DNA of 60,154 bases. Source: an alpha proteobacterium SCGC AAA536-G10. Its GTDB lineage: Bacteria > Pseudomonadota > Alphaproteobacteria > Puniceispirillales > Marisalimonadaceae. Below, piece by piece: positions 46,214 through 54,739 of the stretch. Under the pieces are notes generated by a model. The model was not told the origin of the DNA. It was given only the letters and a program-made list of their open reading frames with translations, and did not search any database. The DNA lies in NCBI GenBank assembly GCA_000384615.1, contig ARQU01000002.1:130646-190799 (forward strand), given 5' to 3'. A program made the translations under genes and the position numbers. Each line of letters begins with the position of its first letter. Within the stretch, counting starts at the first letter, position 1.

Positions 46214-47590
46214 ATGAAAATCGAAGCTGCAGACTTGTTTACTAAACATATAGCAAACTCAAAATTTGAAGATTTAGATAATAAAACTATTAAAAATCTT
46301 AAAAAATTTCTATTAGACACTATTGGAGTTGGAATAGCTGGAAGTACTGGAGCAAATTTAACCGAACTTAAAAAGGTTGCAAAATCTTGGTCTAATGGAA
46401 GTGAATGTACAATTTTAGGAACATGGGAAAATTATTCAAGAGATGCAACCACTTTAATAAACGCTTACCAAATTCATTGTCTAGAGTTTGACTGTATTCA
46501 CGAGGGTGCAGTTGTTCATCCAATGGCAGCAATTTTGAGTGCAACACTTTCACATTGTGAAATTAAAAATAGAAATGGATCTCCAGTAAGTGGCAAGGAT
46601 TTCTTACTTTCTTTAGCTTTAGGAATAGATATAGCTTCATACTTAGGTATAAGTGCTAAAGGAGAATTAAAATTTTTCAGACCTGCAACAGCAAGTGGTT
46701 TTGGAGCTGTTGCAGCCTTATCAAAAATTGAAAATTTCTTGTTGGTTGAAATTAATAATGCATTAGGAATTATGTATTCTCAGACTTGTGGTAATATGCA
46801 GTCTCATGTTGAAGGAGTTCCAATTTTAGGTCTTCAAGTGGGATTTAATGCGAAAGCAGCTTTAGCCTCAATGGATTTGACTATGGCAGGGTTCCCTGGA
46901 CCCAAAAGGGTTTTTAACGGAAAACATGGATATTTCAATTTAATTGAAAATAATCAGTTTGATTTGGGATATATGAAAGAAAATATTGGTAAGTATTGGA
47001 TGGTAAATGAATTAGCGCATAAGCCATATTCAAGTGGAAGATTAACTCATGGTTTAGTACATGCAATTAAAGACTTAAAAGCAAAACATCAATTAAAAAA
47101 AGATGATATTAAATCAATTGTTTGTAATGTACCACCGGGAGTTTTCAAATTGGTATCTAGATCAGTTGTAAAAGATCTTACAACAAATTATTCAAAGCTA
47201 TGTGCTAAATTTGTTGGAGCAAGTTTTATGATCAATGACCATTTAGATATAGAAACGTTTACAAATAGAAAATACTTAGATAACCAAGAAACTCTCAATT
47301 TTTCTAAGAAAATAACAATGTTAAAAAATAAAGAGTTAGATGAAAAAGTTCTTACACCACAATTTTTTACGGTAATATTAGAAAATAATAAAAAAATAGA
47401 GATTAAACTTGATAATGTATACGGCCATCCAAAAGTTCCATTATCAGAAAAAGAATATTTAAAGAAATTTGAGATTTGCTGTCAGTCCTCAAAAAAGAAA
47501 ATTAAGACAGATAAAGTAGATCAATTTATTGATTTTATTTTGAATCTTGAAACAAAAAGTAACATTATAGATCTATTTAAAATTATTTAA
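46214..47590 (+). CDS. MmgE/PrpD family protein
   Basis: A 458-residue protein of the MmgE/PrpD (2-methylcitrate dehydratase, cis-aconitate decarboxylase, iminodisuccinate epimerase) superfamily. The N-terminal helical domain has FLLDTIGVGIAGS and HCLEFDCIHEGAVVHP (putative substrate-binding D and H), and the C-terminal lid domain holds MVNELAHKPYSSGRLTHG with the family lysine and His. It is downstream of the VOC gene and probably part of the same catabolic set. The substrate is open. Confidence 0.87.
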   Translation: MKIEAADLFTKHIANSKFEDLDNKTIKNLKKFLLDTIGVGIAGSTGANLTELKKVAKSWSNGSECTILGTWENYSRDATTLINAYQIHCLEFDCIHEGAVVHPMAAILSATLSHCEIKNRNGSPVSGKDFLLSLALGIDIASYLGISAKGELKFFRPATASGFGAVAALSKIENFLLVEINNALGIMYSQTCGNMQSHVEGVPILGLQVGFNAKAALASMDLTMAGFPGPKRVFNGKHGYFNLIENNQFDLGYMKENIGKYWMVNELAHKPYSSGRLTHGLVHAIKDLKAKHQLKKDDIKSIVCNVPPGVFKLVSRSVVKDLTTNYSKLCAKFVGASFMINDHLDIETFTNRKYLDNQETLNFSKKITMLKNKELDEKVLTPQFFTVILENNKKIEIKLDNVYGHPKVPLSEKEYLKKFEICCQSSKKKIKTDKVDQFIDFILNLETKSNIIDLFKII

Positions 47591-47614
47591 ATTTTAACAG
47601 CTTAAAATATAATG

Positions 47615-48883
47615 TTAAGTTTTATTAATATTTTGAAAAGCTAGTTTTTCAACCATTTTCCATAAAACTGCTGTCCCCTTTGATATGTCAGAAGCTTCTG
47701 CATATTCTTCTGGGCAATGACTGAGTCCATCTTTACATGGGATAAATATCATTCCAGCTGGGGCTACTCTTGATAGTTGCGCTGTATCATGACCTGCACC
47801 GCTATCCATAATATTATTAGAAAGTCCAAGTGAGCTAGCAGAATTCTTAAATAGCTGGATTAAATCTTTATTCATCTCCACAAATGGTGCAAAGGCTATG
47901 TCTTTAATGTTAATATTACAAGAAGAGGTGTCATTTAAAAATGCAATTTTTTTCTCCAAAATATTTAAAAATTCCTTCCTTGAATTTTTACTTGTTGCTC
48001 TAAGATCAATTGTCATTTCGACTAATCCCGGAATAATAGCAGCTGAATTTGGATGAACATTTATTTTTCCAATGGTAGCAACAAAATGTTGATTACTTTT
48101 TTGAGACAGTTTTATTGCAGATTTATTTACAAAAGAAATTATTTCAGAAGCAGTTACTAAAGCGTCACTTCTTTGGTTCATTAAAATAGTACCGCTATGG
48201 CCCGCTTGACCTTTGACCGTAACACTAAATCTAGAAATACTAGGTATAGATCTAACAACTCCTATATCGATTTTTCTATCTTCTAAAATTTTTCCTTGTT
48301 CAATATGTAGTTCTAGACATGCTAAAATATTTTTTGTTATTGGAAGTGGATTATTTAGGAGTTTAGTATTTCCTCCAATTTTATCAATTTCTTCGCTTAA
48401 AACTAAACCTGATGTGTTTTTTCTAGACAAAATTTCTTGATTAAGAACTCCTCCAATACCTCTGCTTCCAATACATGAAGTTCCCCAATCGTTCAATTCT
48501 TCTCCCAAATAATCATAGACTGCTAAATCAAAGGGTAAATTAATGTTATTATTAATAATATGATTCATGACACATAAAGCTGAAACAACTCCTGCCACTC
48601 CGTCAAAACGGCCACCAGATGGAACGGTATCAATGTGTGATCCCATTATAACCAGTTTTTCTGTTTTTTTATTTGTCTTTAAAAGACCAACTAAGTTACC
48701 TGCTTCATCAGTTGAAATTGATAAGCCAAGAGACTTAAATTCGTCGTTTAGCCACGATCGTCCATCATAAAATTCTTTGCTAAATACAATCCTCGTATAA
48801 GGTTTTTCTTGATCAGTAATTTGTCCTAAAGCATTTATTTTATCTTCTATAAAAGAAATATTTGATTCAATATCGAATTCCAT
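47615..48883 (-). CDS. M20-family Zn-dependent amidohydrolase (allantoate/N-carbamoyl amino acid hydrolase type)
   Basis: A 422-residue M20/hydantoinase-carbamoylase enzyme. Metal and catalytic motifs are GSHIDTVPSGGRFDG (first His/Asp), DYLGEELNDWGTS (Glu pair), CLELHIEQGKILE, and the dimerisation-domain substrate motif GQAGHSGT; MDSGAGHDTAQLS holds the last His. It hydrolyses N-carbamoyl or ureido compounds such as allantoate or ureidopropionate. It converges with MmgE/PrpD and faces the carboxylase operon across a 271-bp gap. Confidence 0.89.
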   Translation of the reverse strand: MEFDIESNISFIEDKINALGQITDQEKPYTRIVFSKEFYDGRSWLNDEFKSLGLSISTDEAGNLVGLLKTNKKTEKLVIMGSHIDTVPSGGRFDGVAGVVSALCVMNHIINNNINLPFDLAVYDYLGEELNDWGTSCIGSRGIGGVLNQEILSRKNTSGLVLSEEIDKIGGNTKLLNNPLPITKNILACLELHIEQGKILEDRKIDIGVVRSIPSISRFSVTVKGQAGHSGTILMNQRSDALVTASEIISFVNKSAIKLSQKSNQHFVATIGKINVHPNSAAIIPGLVEMTIDLRATSKNSRKEFLNILEKKIAFLNDTSSCNINIKDIAFAPFVEMNKDLIQLFKNSASSLGLSNNIMDSGAGHDTAQLSRVAPAGMIFIPCKDGLSHCPEEYAEASDISKGTAVLWKMVEKLAFQNINKT

Positions 48884-49005
48884 TTCTTATGTAATCCTTA
48901 CTTAAATTTATAACTTTAAGTTATTAAATTCACTAAAAAATGCAAAGAAATAATAATGTTTAACCTAACTTTTTATATTTAACATTGAGAAATACCATAA
49001 AGTTT

Positions 49006-49021
49006 TGTGTTATTAAACACA
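49006..49021. promoter_or_regulatory. Palindrome in the 48884-49154 divergent control region
   Basis: TGTGTT-ATTA-AACACA is a perfect 6-4-6 inverted repeat. A second, AACATT-AA-AATGTT, lies at 49082-49095, flanked by imperfect AAATTTTATG/CATAAAATTT arms. The 271-bp gap between the M20 hydrolase and the carboxyltransferase otherwise contains only AT-rich sequence and no gene. The repeats are plausible operators, but no regulator can be named. Confidence 0.4.
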
Positions 49022-49154
49022 CTTAATAGTTATCATTTTATGGAAACTTTTTTGATGTTGTTTATATTAAATTTTTATGAAAACATTAAAATGTTAAATA
49101 ACATAAAATTTATAATTTTGTGAAAAAGTAAGTTACAGGGTTTGATAATTTAAA

Positions 49155-50702
49155 ATGAGTTGGAAAAAAGAATTAGAAGAAAAATTAATTCGAGAAAAAC
49201 TTTCTGAAAATCTAGGTGGCGAAGAAAGAGTAAAAAAACAACATGATGCTGGTCGTTATACAATCAGAGAAAGAATTAATATTCTTACTGACAAGTCATC
49301 TTTTCATGAAATAGGAAAGATTTCAGGATCAGCTACTTACGATGAAAATAATGATTTAGTTAATTTCAGTGGATCTAACTTTATTTTTGGTAATGCAAAA
49401 ATTGATGGAAGAAATATTGTTGTAGGAGGAGATGATTTTACGTTAAGAGGTGGTTCTGCTGATGCTTCAATTAGAGAAAAACATTTAAAATGTGAACAGA
49501 TGGCATTATCTCTCCAACTACCTTTGATTAGAATAGTTGAAGGTTCTGGCGGAGGAGGGTCAGTTAAAACAATTGAAACTACAGGTAGAGCAAATGTACC
49601 TGAAGTGGAAGGTTGGAATTTAGTCGTAGAGAGTATGGGCACTATTCCAAGAGTAGCTTTAGGGCTTGGCTCGGTAGCAGGTCTGGGAGCAGCACACCTT
49701 GCATGCTCTCATTATTCGGTCATGGTTAAAGAAAAATCTGCTGTTTTTGTAGCCGGTCCACCTGTTGTTGAGCAGATAGGTCAAAAGTTAACAAAAAATG
49801 AATTAGGTGGTTATGAAATTCAATTAAAATCAGGAGCAGTTGACGCTGCTGTTGATACAGAAGAAGAGGCCTTTAACTCTGCAAAAAAATTTTTATCTTA
49901 TCTACCAAATTCAGTTTATCAATTGACTGAACAATTAAGCACGGAAGATAATCCAAACAGAACGTCAGAATGGTTGATTGATGCCATTCCAAGAGATATT
50001 AAATCTGTATATAAAATAAGACCAATAATTGAAGAATTGGTGGATAAGAATACTTTTTTTGAAATTGGAAAAGAATATGGTAAGTCAATTGTTACAGGTT
50101 TTTGTAGAATTAATGGATGGTCAATAGCTTTAATGGCGAGTGATCCATATTCTTATGGTGGTTGTTGGACATCTGATACATGTAAAAAGGTACAAAAGTT
50201 TGTTGATTTGGCTGAAACATTTCATTTACCTGTTATTTATTTAGTAGACTGTCCAGGTTTTCAAGTTGGTTTAGATGCTGAAAAAAAAGGTACAATTAAA
50301 GAAGGTGTTAGAGCTATGTCGGCCATCTGGCAAACTACAACACCATGGTTGTCAATAATAATGAGAAATTGTTTTGGTGTAGCCGGCGCCGCTCATAAAA
50401 GAGGTAGCAGCTATATCTCAAGATGCGCATGGCCTTCAGCTCGTTGGGGATCTTTGCCCCTTGAAGGAGGGATTGAAGCTGCCTACAGGTCCGATATAGA
50501 AAATTCAAACGATCCTAAAGCTGAATTAGAAAAAATAACTACGAGATTGAATAAATTGAGATCACCTCTAAGGTCAGCTGAATCTTTCTTGATAGAAGAA
50601 ATTATAGATCCTAGAAATACACGTAAAACTATGTGTGAATTTGCCGATTTAGCAGCACCTTTGAGAAAAATAGGAATGACTAGTAGAACAATGAGACCAT
50701 AG
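49155..50702 (+). CDS. Acyl-CoA carboxylase carboxyltransferase (beta) subunit
   Basis: A 515-residue biotin-dependent carboxyltransferase of the propionyl/methylcrotonyl-CoA carboxylase beta family. The N-terminal acyl-CoA half has RIRERINIL (reading TIRERINIL) and EGSGGGGSVKT; the C-terminal carboxybiotin half has PGFQVGLDAEKKGTIKEG and AGAAHKRGSSYISRCAWPSARWG. It transfers CO2 from biotin to an acyl-CoA. The only companion in the operon is a 71-residue biotin carrier; a biotin carboxylase must be encoded elsewhere. The exact acyl-CoA is uncertain. Confidence 0.9.
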   Translation: MSWKKELEEKLIREKLSENLGGEERVKKQHDAGRYTIRERINILTDKSSFHEIGKISGSATYDENNDLVNFSGSNFIFGNAKIDGRNIVVGGDDFTLRGGSADASIREKHLKCEQMALSLQLPLIRIVEGSGGGGSVKTIETTGRANVPEVEGWNLVVESMGTIPRVALGLGSVAGLGAAHLACSHYSVMVKEKSAVFVAGPPVVEQIGQKLTKNELGGYEIQLKSGAVDAAVDTEEEAFNSAKKFLSYLPNSVYQLTEQLSTEDNPNRTSEWLIDAIPRDIKSVYKIRPIIEELVDKNTFFEIGKEYGKSIVTGFCRINGWSIALMASDPYSYGGCWTSDTCKKVQKFVDLAETFHLPVIYLVDCPGFQVGLDAEKKGTIKEGVRAMSAIWQTTTPWLSIIMRNCFGVAGAAHKRGSSYISRCAWPSARWGSLPLEGGIEAAYRSDIENSNDPKAELEKITTRLNKLRSPLRSAESFLIEEIIDPRNTRKTMCEFADLAAPLRKIGMTSRTMRP

Positions 50703-50722
50703 AATATGAATAAGGTTAAGTA

Positions 50723-50938
50723 ATGATTTACTCTGAAGTTTCTGGAACATTAATAAAGATATTAGTTTCAAAAAATCAAATTATAGAAGAAGACACTGAT
50801 TTATTAGTGATAGAATGCATGAAAATGCATATCCCAATTACCGCTAAAAAAAGAGGAAAAATTATTGATATTTTTATTAAAGAAGGTGATTTAGTCAGTG
50901 AAGGAGACAAGTTGTTAAATATTAATTACGACATTTAA
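50723..50938 (+). CDS. Stand-alone biotin carboxyl carrier protein
   Basis: A 71-residue biotinyl/lipoyl-attachment domain and nothing more. The biotinylation site is the Lys in ECMKMH (canonical E[AS]MKM), about residue 35, with the usual GTLIKI and VSEGDKLL strands. It lies 20 bp after the carboxyltransferase gene and would shuttle carboxybiotin between it and an unlinked biotin carboxylase. Confidence 0.87.
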   Translation: MIYSEVSGTLIKILVSKNQIIEEDTDLLVIECMKMHIPITAKKRGKIIDIFIKEGDLVSEGDKLLNINYDI

Positions 50939-51071
50939 TATCAGAATATAAAATACTTTTAATAAATGTATTTCCTGATAGAGATTTATATATATATATA
51001 TGTTGAATAGATCTAAGAGTGCAGTTTTTAAATTTAATCAGTTAGAGTAATATTTTTTAAACTGTAAAAAG

Positions 51072-52433
51072 TTATTCCAAAATACTTTCATAAAGTACAC
51101 GCATAAGCATTCTTACTCCATCATCATTTTTAAATAAGTTATAATCATGTTTCCCGCTTAAATGAAATTCTCTCAAGTCAGATAATAATTCCGGATGAAA
51201 TTGAAAACTGAATGAACGCCTAATTTTATTAGTCTGATAATCTTTGTAACTTATGCATGTAGCAGCAACTTCCGTCAAAGTTTTATCTTTAAAAGATGTT
51301 GAACATAATACCTCCACAGACGAAGGTAACCGAAGAAGCCAAGATAATGGAGATATTGATATAAGATTTGAACATGAAGAAAGCGTGTCTTGTAATTCTG
51401 AGTAAGCCCAATTTGCAAATAAAATCGCCTCTTGATTAACTTCATCAGAATGAAACATCAAAAGTTCTAAATTTCTTTCATAAGATATAGACTCTTCTAT
51501 AATTCCATTATATTCAGATGATGATTTATTATGTTTAATTAAAAGCTTTTTAAAATCAGATGATGGATGAATACCGTCATGTTTAAAATGCTTTAATTCA
51601 CACTTTCCTACTTCAGTGATTTCATTCTTAGCAACGGCAAAGCATGGATCATTCCAACCAGAAGCAATCTCTGAACCATTTTTAACAATTTTTAAGTGTG
51701 CTCCAACTGTTTCAATTTCATTGCATAAAAAAACTAGTGTTTCATATTTATAGTCATCTTTTTTGATTACAATCGACAGTTGATTACGGATAGTATCAAT
51801 TGCTTTCTTAATTAGGGTTATATGTGCTTGGGCAACAAGTTGGTGGCCTAAACAAATAAAAATTGCTGGTGAACTTTTCTGTACTCGCGAAAGTAAGATC
51901 CTTTCAGATAGTATGAGCAATTCTTTCAAACTTACATCTGAATTATCAAACGTACTTGAATCACTAACAGATGGATGACCACCTTCAAAAACAATTGCAA
52001 GAGAGTTCTGAAGAACTTCAATTAACTTGTCCATATTAGAAATTCCACTTTCCCAAAGTGGAAACAAAACCGAATCACAGTCGGCGATCATTCTACATAT
52101 GTATGCTACATTTGAAGATGCTCTTACGCCTTCACCTTGATTATTTTCTCCAATATGATCTGACGGTTCTATTATGCTTACAGCGTTTTTAATAATATTC
52201 GCGTTGTTCAATATATACTGTAAATCATTTGTATTTTTCACGATTTTCTCTAGAGGCTCTACTCCCCAAGGTCCAACCAATTTTTTGGAAGACAACTCTT
52301 TTGATAACAAACTATTTGAATGTCTGTCTGCTAAAAAACTAGTTATTAATGTCTGAAATGCTTGAATAGAATTAGTATTTTCATCATAAAAAGAAGAAGT
52401 ACTTCTCCATTTTAACTTTAAATTATCATCCAT
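51072..52433 (-). CDS. Glutamine-amidotransferase-like protein of unknown function
   Basis: About 453 residues. A class I glutamine amidotransferase-like triad is visible: Cys in FICLGHQLVAQ (about residue 195) and His-Glu in FSFQFHPELLSDL (about residue 410). The two parts are separated by an unusually long insert of about 200 residues, and there is a 150-residue N-terminal region without a recognisable domain (but with EGGHPSVSDS before the nucleophile elbow). No synthetase partner gene lies nearby. I chose ATG 52433; an in-frame TTG at 52451 is possible. It may release ammonia or act as a peptidase or gamma-glutamyl hydrolase. The specific function is not recognised. Confidence 0.65.
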   Translation of the reverse strand: MDDNLKLKWRSTSSFYDENTNSIQAFQTLITSFLADRHSNSLLSKELSSKKLVGPWGVEPLEKIVKNTNDLQYILNNANIIKNAVSIIEPSDHIGENNQGEGVRASSNVAYICRMIADCDSVLFPLWESGISNMDKLIEVLQNSLAIVFEGGHPSVSDSSTFDNSDVSLKELLILSERILLSRVQKSSPAIFICLGHQLVAQAHITLIKKAIDTIRNQLSIVIKKDDYKYETLVFLCNEIETVGAHLKIVKNGSEIASGWNDPCFAVAKNEITEVGKCELKHFKHDGIHPSSDFKKLLIKHNKSSSEYNGIIEESISYERNLELLMFHSDEVNQEAILFANWAYSELQDTLSSCSNLISISPLSWLLRLPSSVEVLCSTSFKDKTLTEVAATCISYKDYQTNKIRRSFSFQFHPELLSDLREFHLSGKHDYNLFKNDDGVRMLMRVLYESILE

Positions 52434-52696
52434 TAATGCATCGTCTCCCAATATAATTAGTCTATGTCTCCATAAATGAAATCGGTCATAAAAAGACTGT
52501 TAAGACTTTCACTTAATTTACTAGTCATATTAAACAAATAAATAACTTATAAACTAATAGTTATCATTAAGAATTTTATTTAAATAGAAATACTTAAAGC
52601 TGGATAATTTTTACATAGTTTAAAGATTATTTAAAATTGAAATTTTTATAAATCTAAAATAAGTTTGATGTTAATTTTGTTATTTAAGGTAATTAA

Positions 52697-53467
52697 ATGA
52701 AAACTTTTAAAGAGTTTTTGTATGTTTTTAATTTTAAGGTTTTGTTAATAGTATTTGTTAGTTTACTGGCAACATATTTATGCGACTATTTAGAACTTAT
52801 TGGTGACATGCCTACTTCTCTGATTGGTATTGCAGTTGTATTTCCCATTGTCTTTAGTATAAACTCTGCTTTCCAAAGAAGAGACAAAGCCTTAGAACAC
52901 TATGGAATTATAAATGCTAATCTTGCGTCTATTTTTTTTACTTATAATAGTTGGAGTGAAAATAAAATAAGTAAAAAAGAAGACTCAGCTTCAATCAAAA
53001 CAATTAATGGAAAATTACTTAAACTTATCAAAAACGATTTGATAAAGGAGAATGCAGATAAAATAATTAAAAAAGAAATATATAAGTGTTTTTATTTAAT
53101 TTTCAATAAAAACGAAGAATTAAGAAATTTAGGCATAACCCCTACAGAAATCCAAACTATGAATCTATTACTCAACAATGTAATTGTGAGTTTTGAAAAT
53201 TTGAGTGCTATATCAGATTACCGAACACCAAGGGGATTGCGTGCATACAGCAAGATATTTTTAAATATATTCCCAATTATTTTCGCGCCTTATTTTGCTT
53301 ATTTAAATCAAGAATTAAGTTTTTTAGGTTATGTAGTGGCGTTATTGTTTTCCACAGTTTTAGTTATTTTAAGTAACATTCAAGATAATGTTGAGAATCC
53401 ATTTGATTTTAAAGGATTAGATGACATAGACTTAGATAAAGAGAATAGATTCAAAAACATTATTTAA
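52697..53467 (+). CDS. Bestrophin-like membrane protein (copy 1)
   Basis: A 256-residue protein with four hydrophobic segments (about 13-33, 38-58, 182-203, 207-228). The pattern SLIGIAVVFPIVFSINSAFQ followed by RRDKALEHYG resembles the second helix and Arg-rich turn of bestrophin (SLLGIAIAIFLGFRNNASYSR in Klebsiella Best). The C-terminal ENPFDFKGLDDIDLD matches the acidic EDPFG region after the last helix. It is therefore probably a bestrophin-family anion channel, though divergent. It is 34 bp upstream of the pLGIC gene and paralogous to 54740-55513; residues 42-76 are identical in both copies although the DNA differs at many synonymous sites. Confidence 0.72.
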   Translation: MKTFKEFLYVFNFKVLLIVFVSLLATYLCDYLELIGDMPTSLIGIAVVFPIVFSINSAFQRRDKALEHYGIINANLASIFFTYNSWSENKISKKEDSASIKTINGKLLKLIKNDLIKENADKIIKKEIYKCFYLIFNKNEELRNLGITPTEIQTMNLLLNNVIVSFENLSAISDYRTPRGLRAYSKIFLNIFPIIFAPYFAYLNQELSFLGYVVALLFSTVLVILSNIQDNVENPFDFKGLDDIDLDKENRFKNII

Positions 53468-53501
53468 AATATTAATTTTAGAATTACCGTGGAGAAGTAC
53501 A

Positions 53502-54596
53502 ATGAATTTCAAGTTTTTTTTATCAATATTTTTAACATTGCTATTCTCAGGAACAAACCCGTCTTTTTCTAAGGACTCCTCGCATTCTAATTCTCAACCT
53601 AAATTAGAAAAATCTGAAATAAAAACAGAGCATTTAGTTGAAACCAAAATATTATATGATGAAATATATGGAATTGACATAAGTGTAGGACAGTACAAAG
53701 TTTCTGTTGAAGTATTAATGATATGGGATGATGATAAAACTTCTGAATTCATTTCAAAATTTGGGGATGAAATTATCCATGGACCAAAACTTGATAAATA
53801 TTTAGAAACAATTTGGTATCCTGAATATTTTGTATCTAATGCAGAAAATCCTAGAACAACTCACTACAAAACATTGGATGTCTATAAAGGAAAATTTGAG
53901 TTGTTTGAGAGATTTGAAGCAGATTTAAGTATTGATGCTGAAATGCCAAGATATCCTTTTGGTAATCTCGATCTGTTTCTAGATATTGCTTCGTTTTCAG
54001 GTAATAAATCAAAAATGGTATTTTATCCTGCTGGAATTGAAATTGGACACCACGATGCTCATCACAAAATAGTAAAGGGAAATTGGAAAGTTACGAATAC
54101 GATTCTTGAGGAGCAGGGAAGAACAAGTTTAAATCATGGAGGTAAGGAAAAATTTTCATACTTAATATCACATGTAAATGTAGAACATGGTTTCATTGAC
54201 TCAGTACAAAAAATACTTTTTCCTGTTTTCGCAATAGTATTCCTATCACTGCTGATGAATCACTTTTACCCATCAGGAAATTACGATATTTTTAATTGGA
54301 GGGTAGGTGGACAACTTACATTATTTCTAACAGTGCCTGCATTAAAATTTTCACTTGGAGGAGCACTGCCAAGTACTCATTATCTAAATTTCACAGATGG
54401 ATTATTTATTTGGGCTACCTTTGTTGTAACATTTAATCTTATGATAGGGATAATCAGTCATTATAAAATGGCAGAGGAAGGGGGAAATACAAATAGGGGA
54501 ATTGAAAAAATAGCTAGGACTGCAAGCCCTTTATTTGCTTTAGGTGCCTTTACAATTTTGTATTTGTATATTTTTAAAGATGTAGTTCCACATTGA
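53502..54596 (+). CDS. Pentameric ligand-gated ion channel (GLIC-like pLGIC)
   Basis: A 364-residue channel subunit. A signal peptide (1-23) precedes an extracellular beta-sandwich with pLGIC landmarks: MIWDDD (73-78; WxD motif), ETIWYPEYFVSNAENPR (102-118; GLIC has AIWIPEIRFVNVENAR), LFERFEADL (134-142) and PRYPFGNLDL (149-158; the RYPFD Cys-loop-equivalent). Four helices follow: M1 233-253, M2 267-287, M3 298-319, M4 341-360. M2 ends in ALP before YLNFTDGLF, as in GLIC (LPKTPYMTYTG). Pore positions are R0', V1', G2', T6', L9', A13'. The Cys pair is absent, as usual in bacteria. A five-fold inner-membrane channel gated by an unknown ligand or protons is expected. Confidence 0.9.
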   Translation: MNFKFFLSIFLTLLFSGTNPSFSKDSSHSNSQPKLEKSEIKTEHLVETKILYDEIYGIDISVGQYKVSVEVLMIWDDDKTSEFISKFGDEIIHGPKLDKYLETIWYPEYFVSNAENPRTTHYKTLDVYKGKFELFERFEADLSIDAEMPRYPFGNLDLFLDIASFSGNKSKMVFYPAGIEIGHHDAHHKIVKGNWKVTNTILEEQGRTSLNHGGKEKFSYLISHVNVEHGFIDSVQKILFPVFAIVFLSLLMNHFYPSGNYDIFNWRVGGQLTLFLTVPALKFSLGGALPSTHYLNFTDGLFIWATFVVTFNLMIGIISHYKMAEEGGNTNRGIEKIARTASPLFALGAFTILYLYIFKDVVPH

Positions 54597-54739
54597 GAAT
54601 TAAGTAAATAAGAATAATAGATTTATATAGTTAGTAATGAGGCATATGTAATTTTTAATTTAATTTGTTCCCAGAACTTTAATTGAATGTAATATTTTTT
54701 TAACAAATATTTTATATACTTTCGTAGAAGGATTATTAT

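Noticed and set aside
50986-51001. (TA)n tract between the biotin carrier and the amidotransferase-like gene
   Set aside because: A short dinucleotide run in an AT-rich convergent intergenic region, with no flanking signal.
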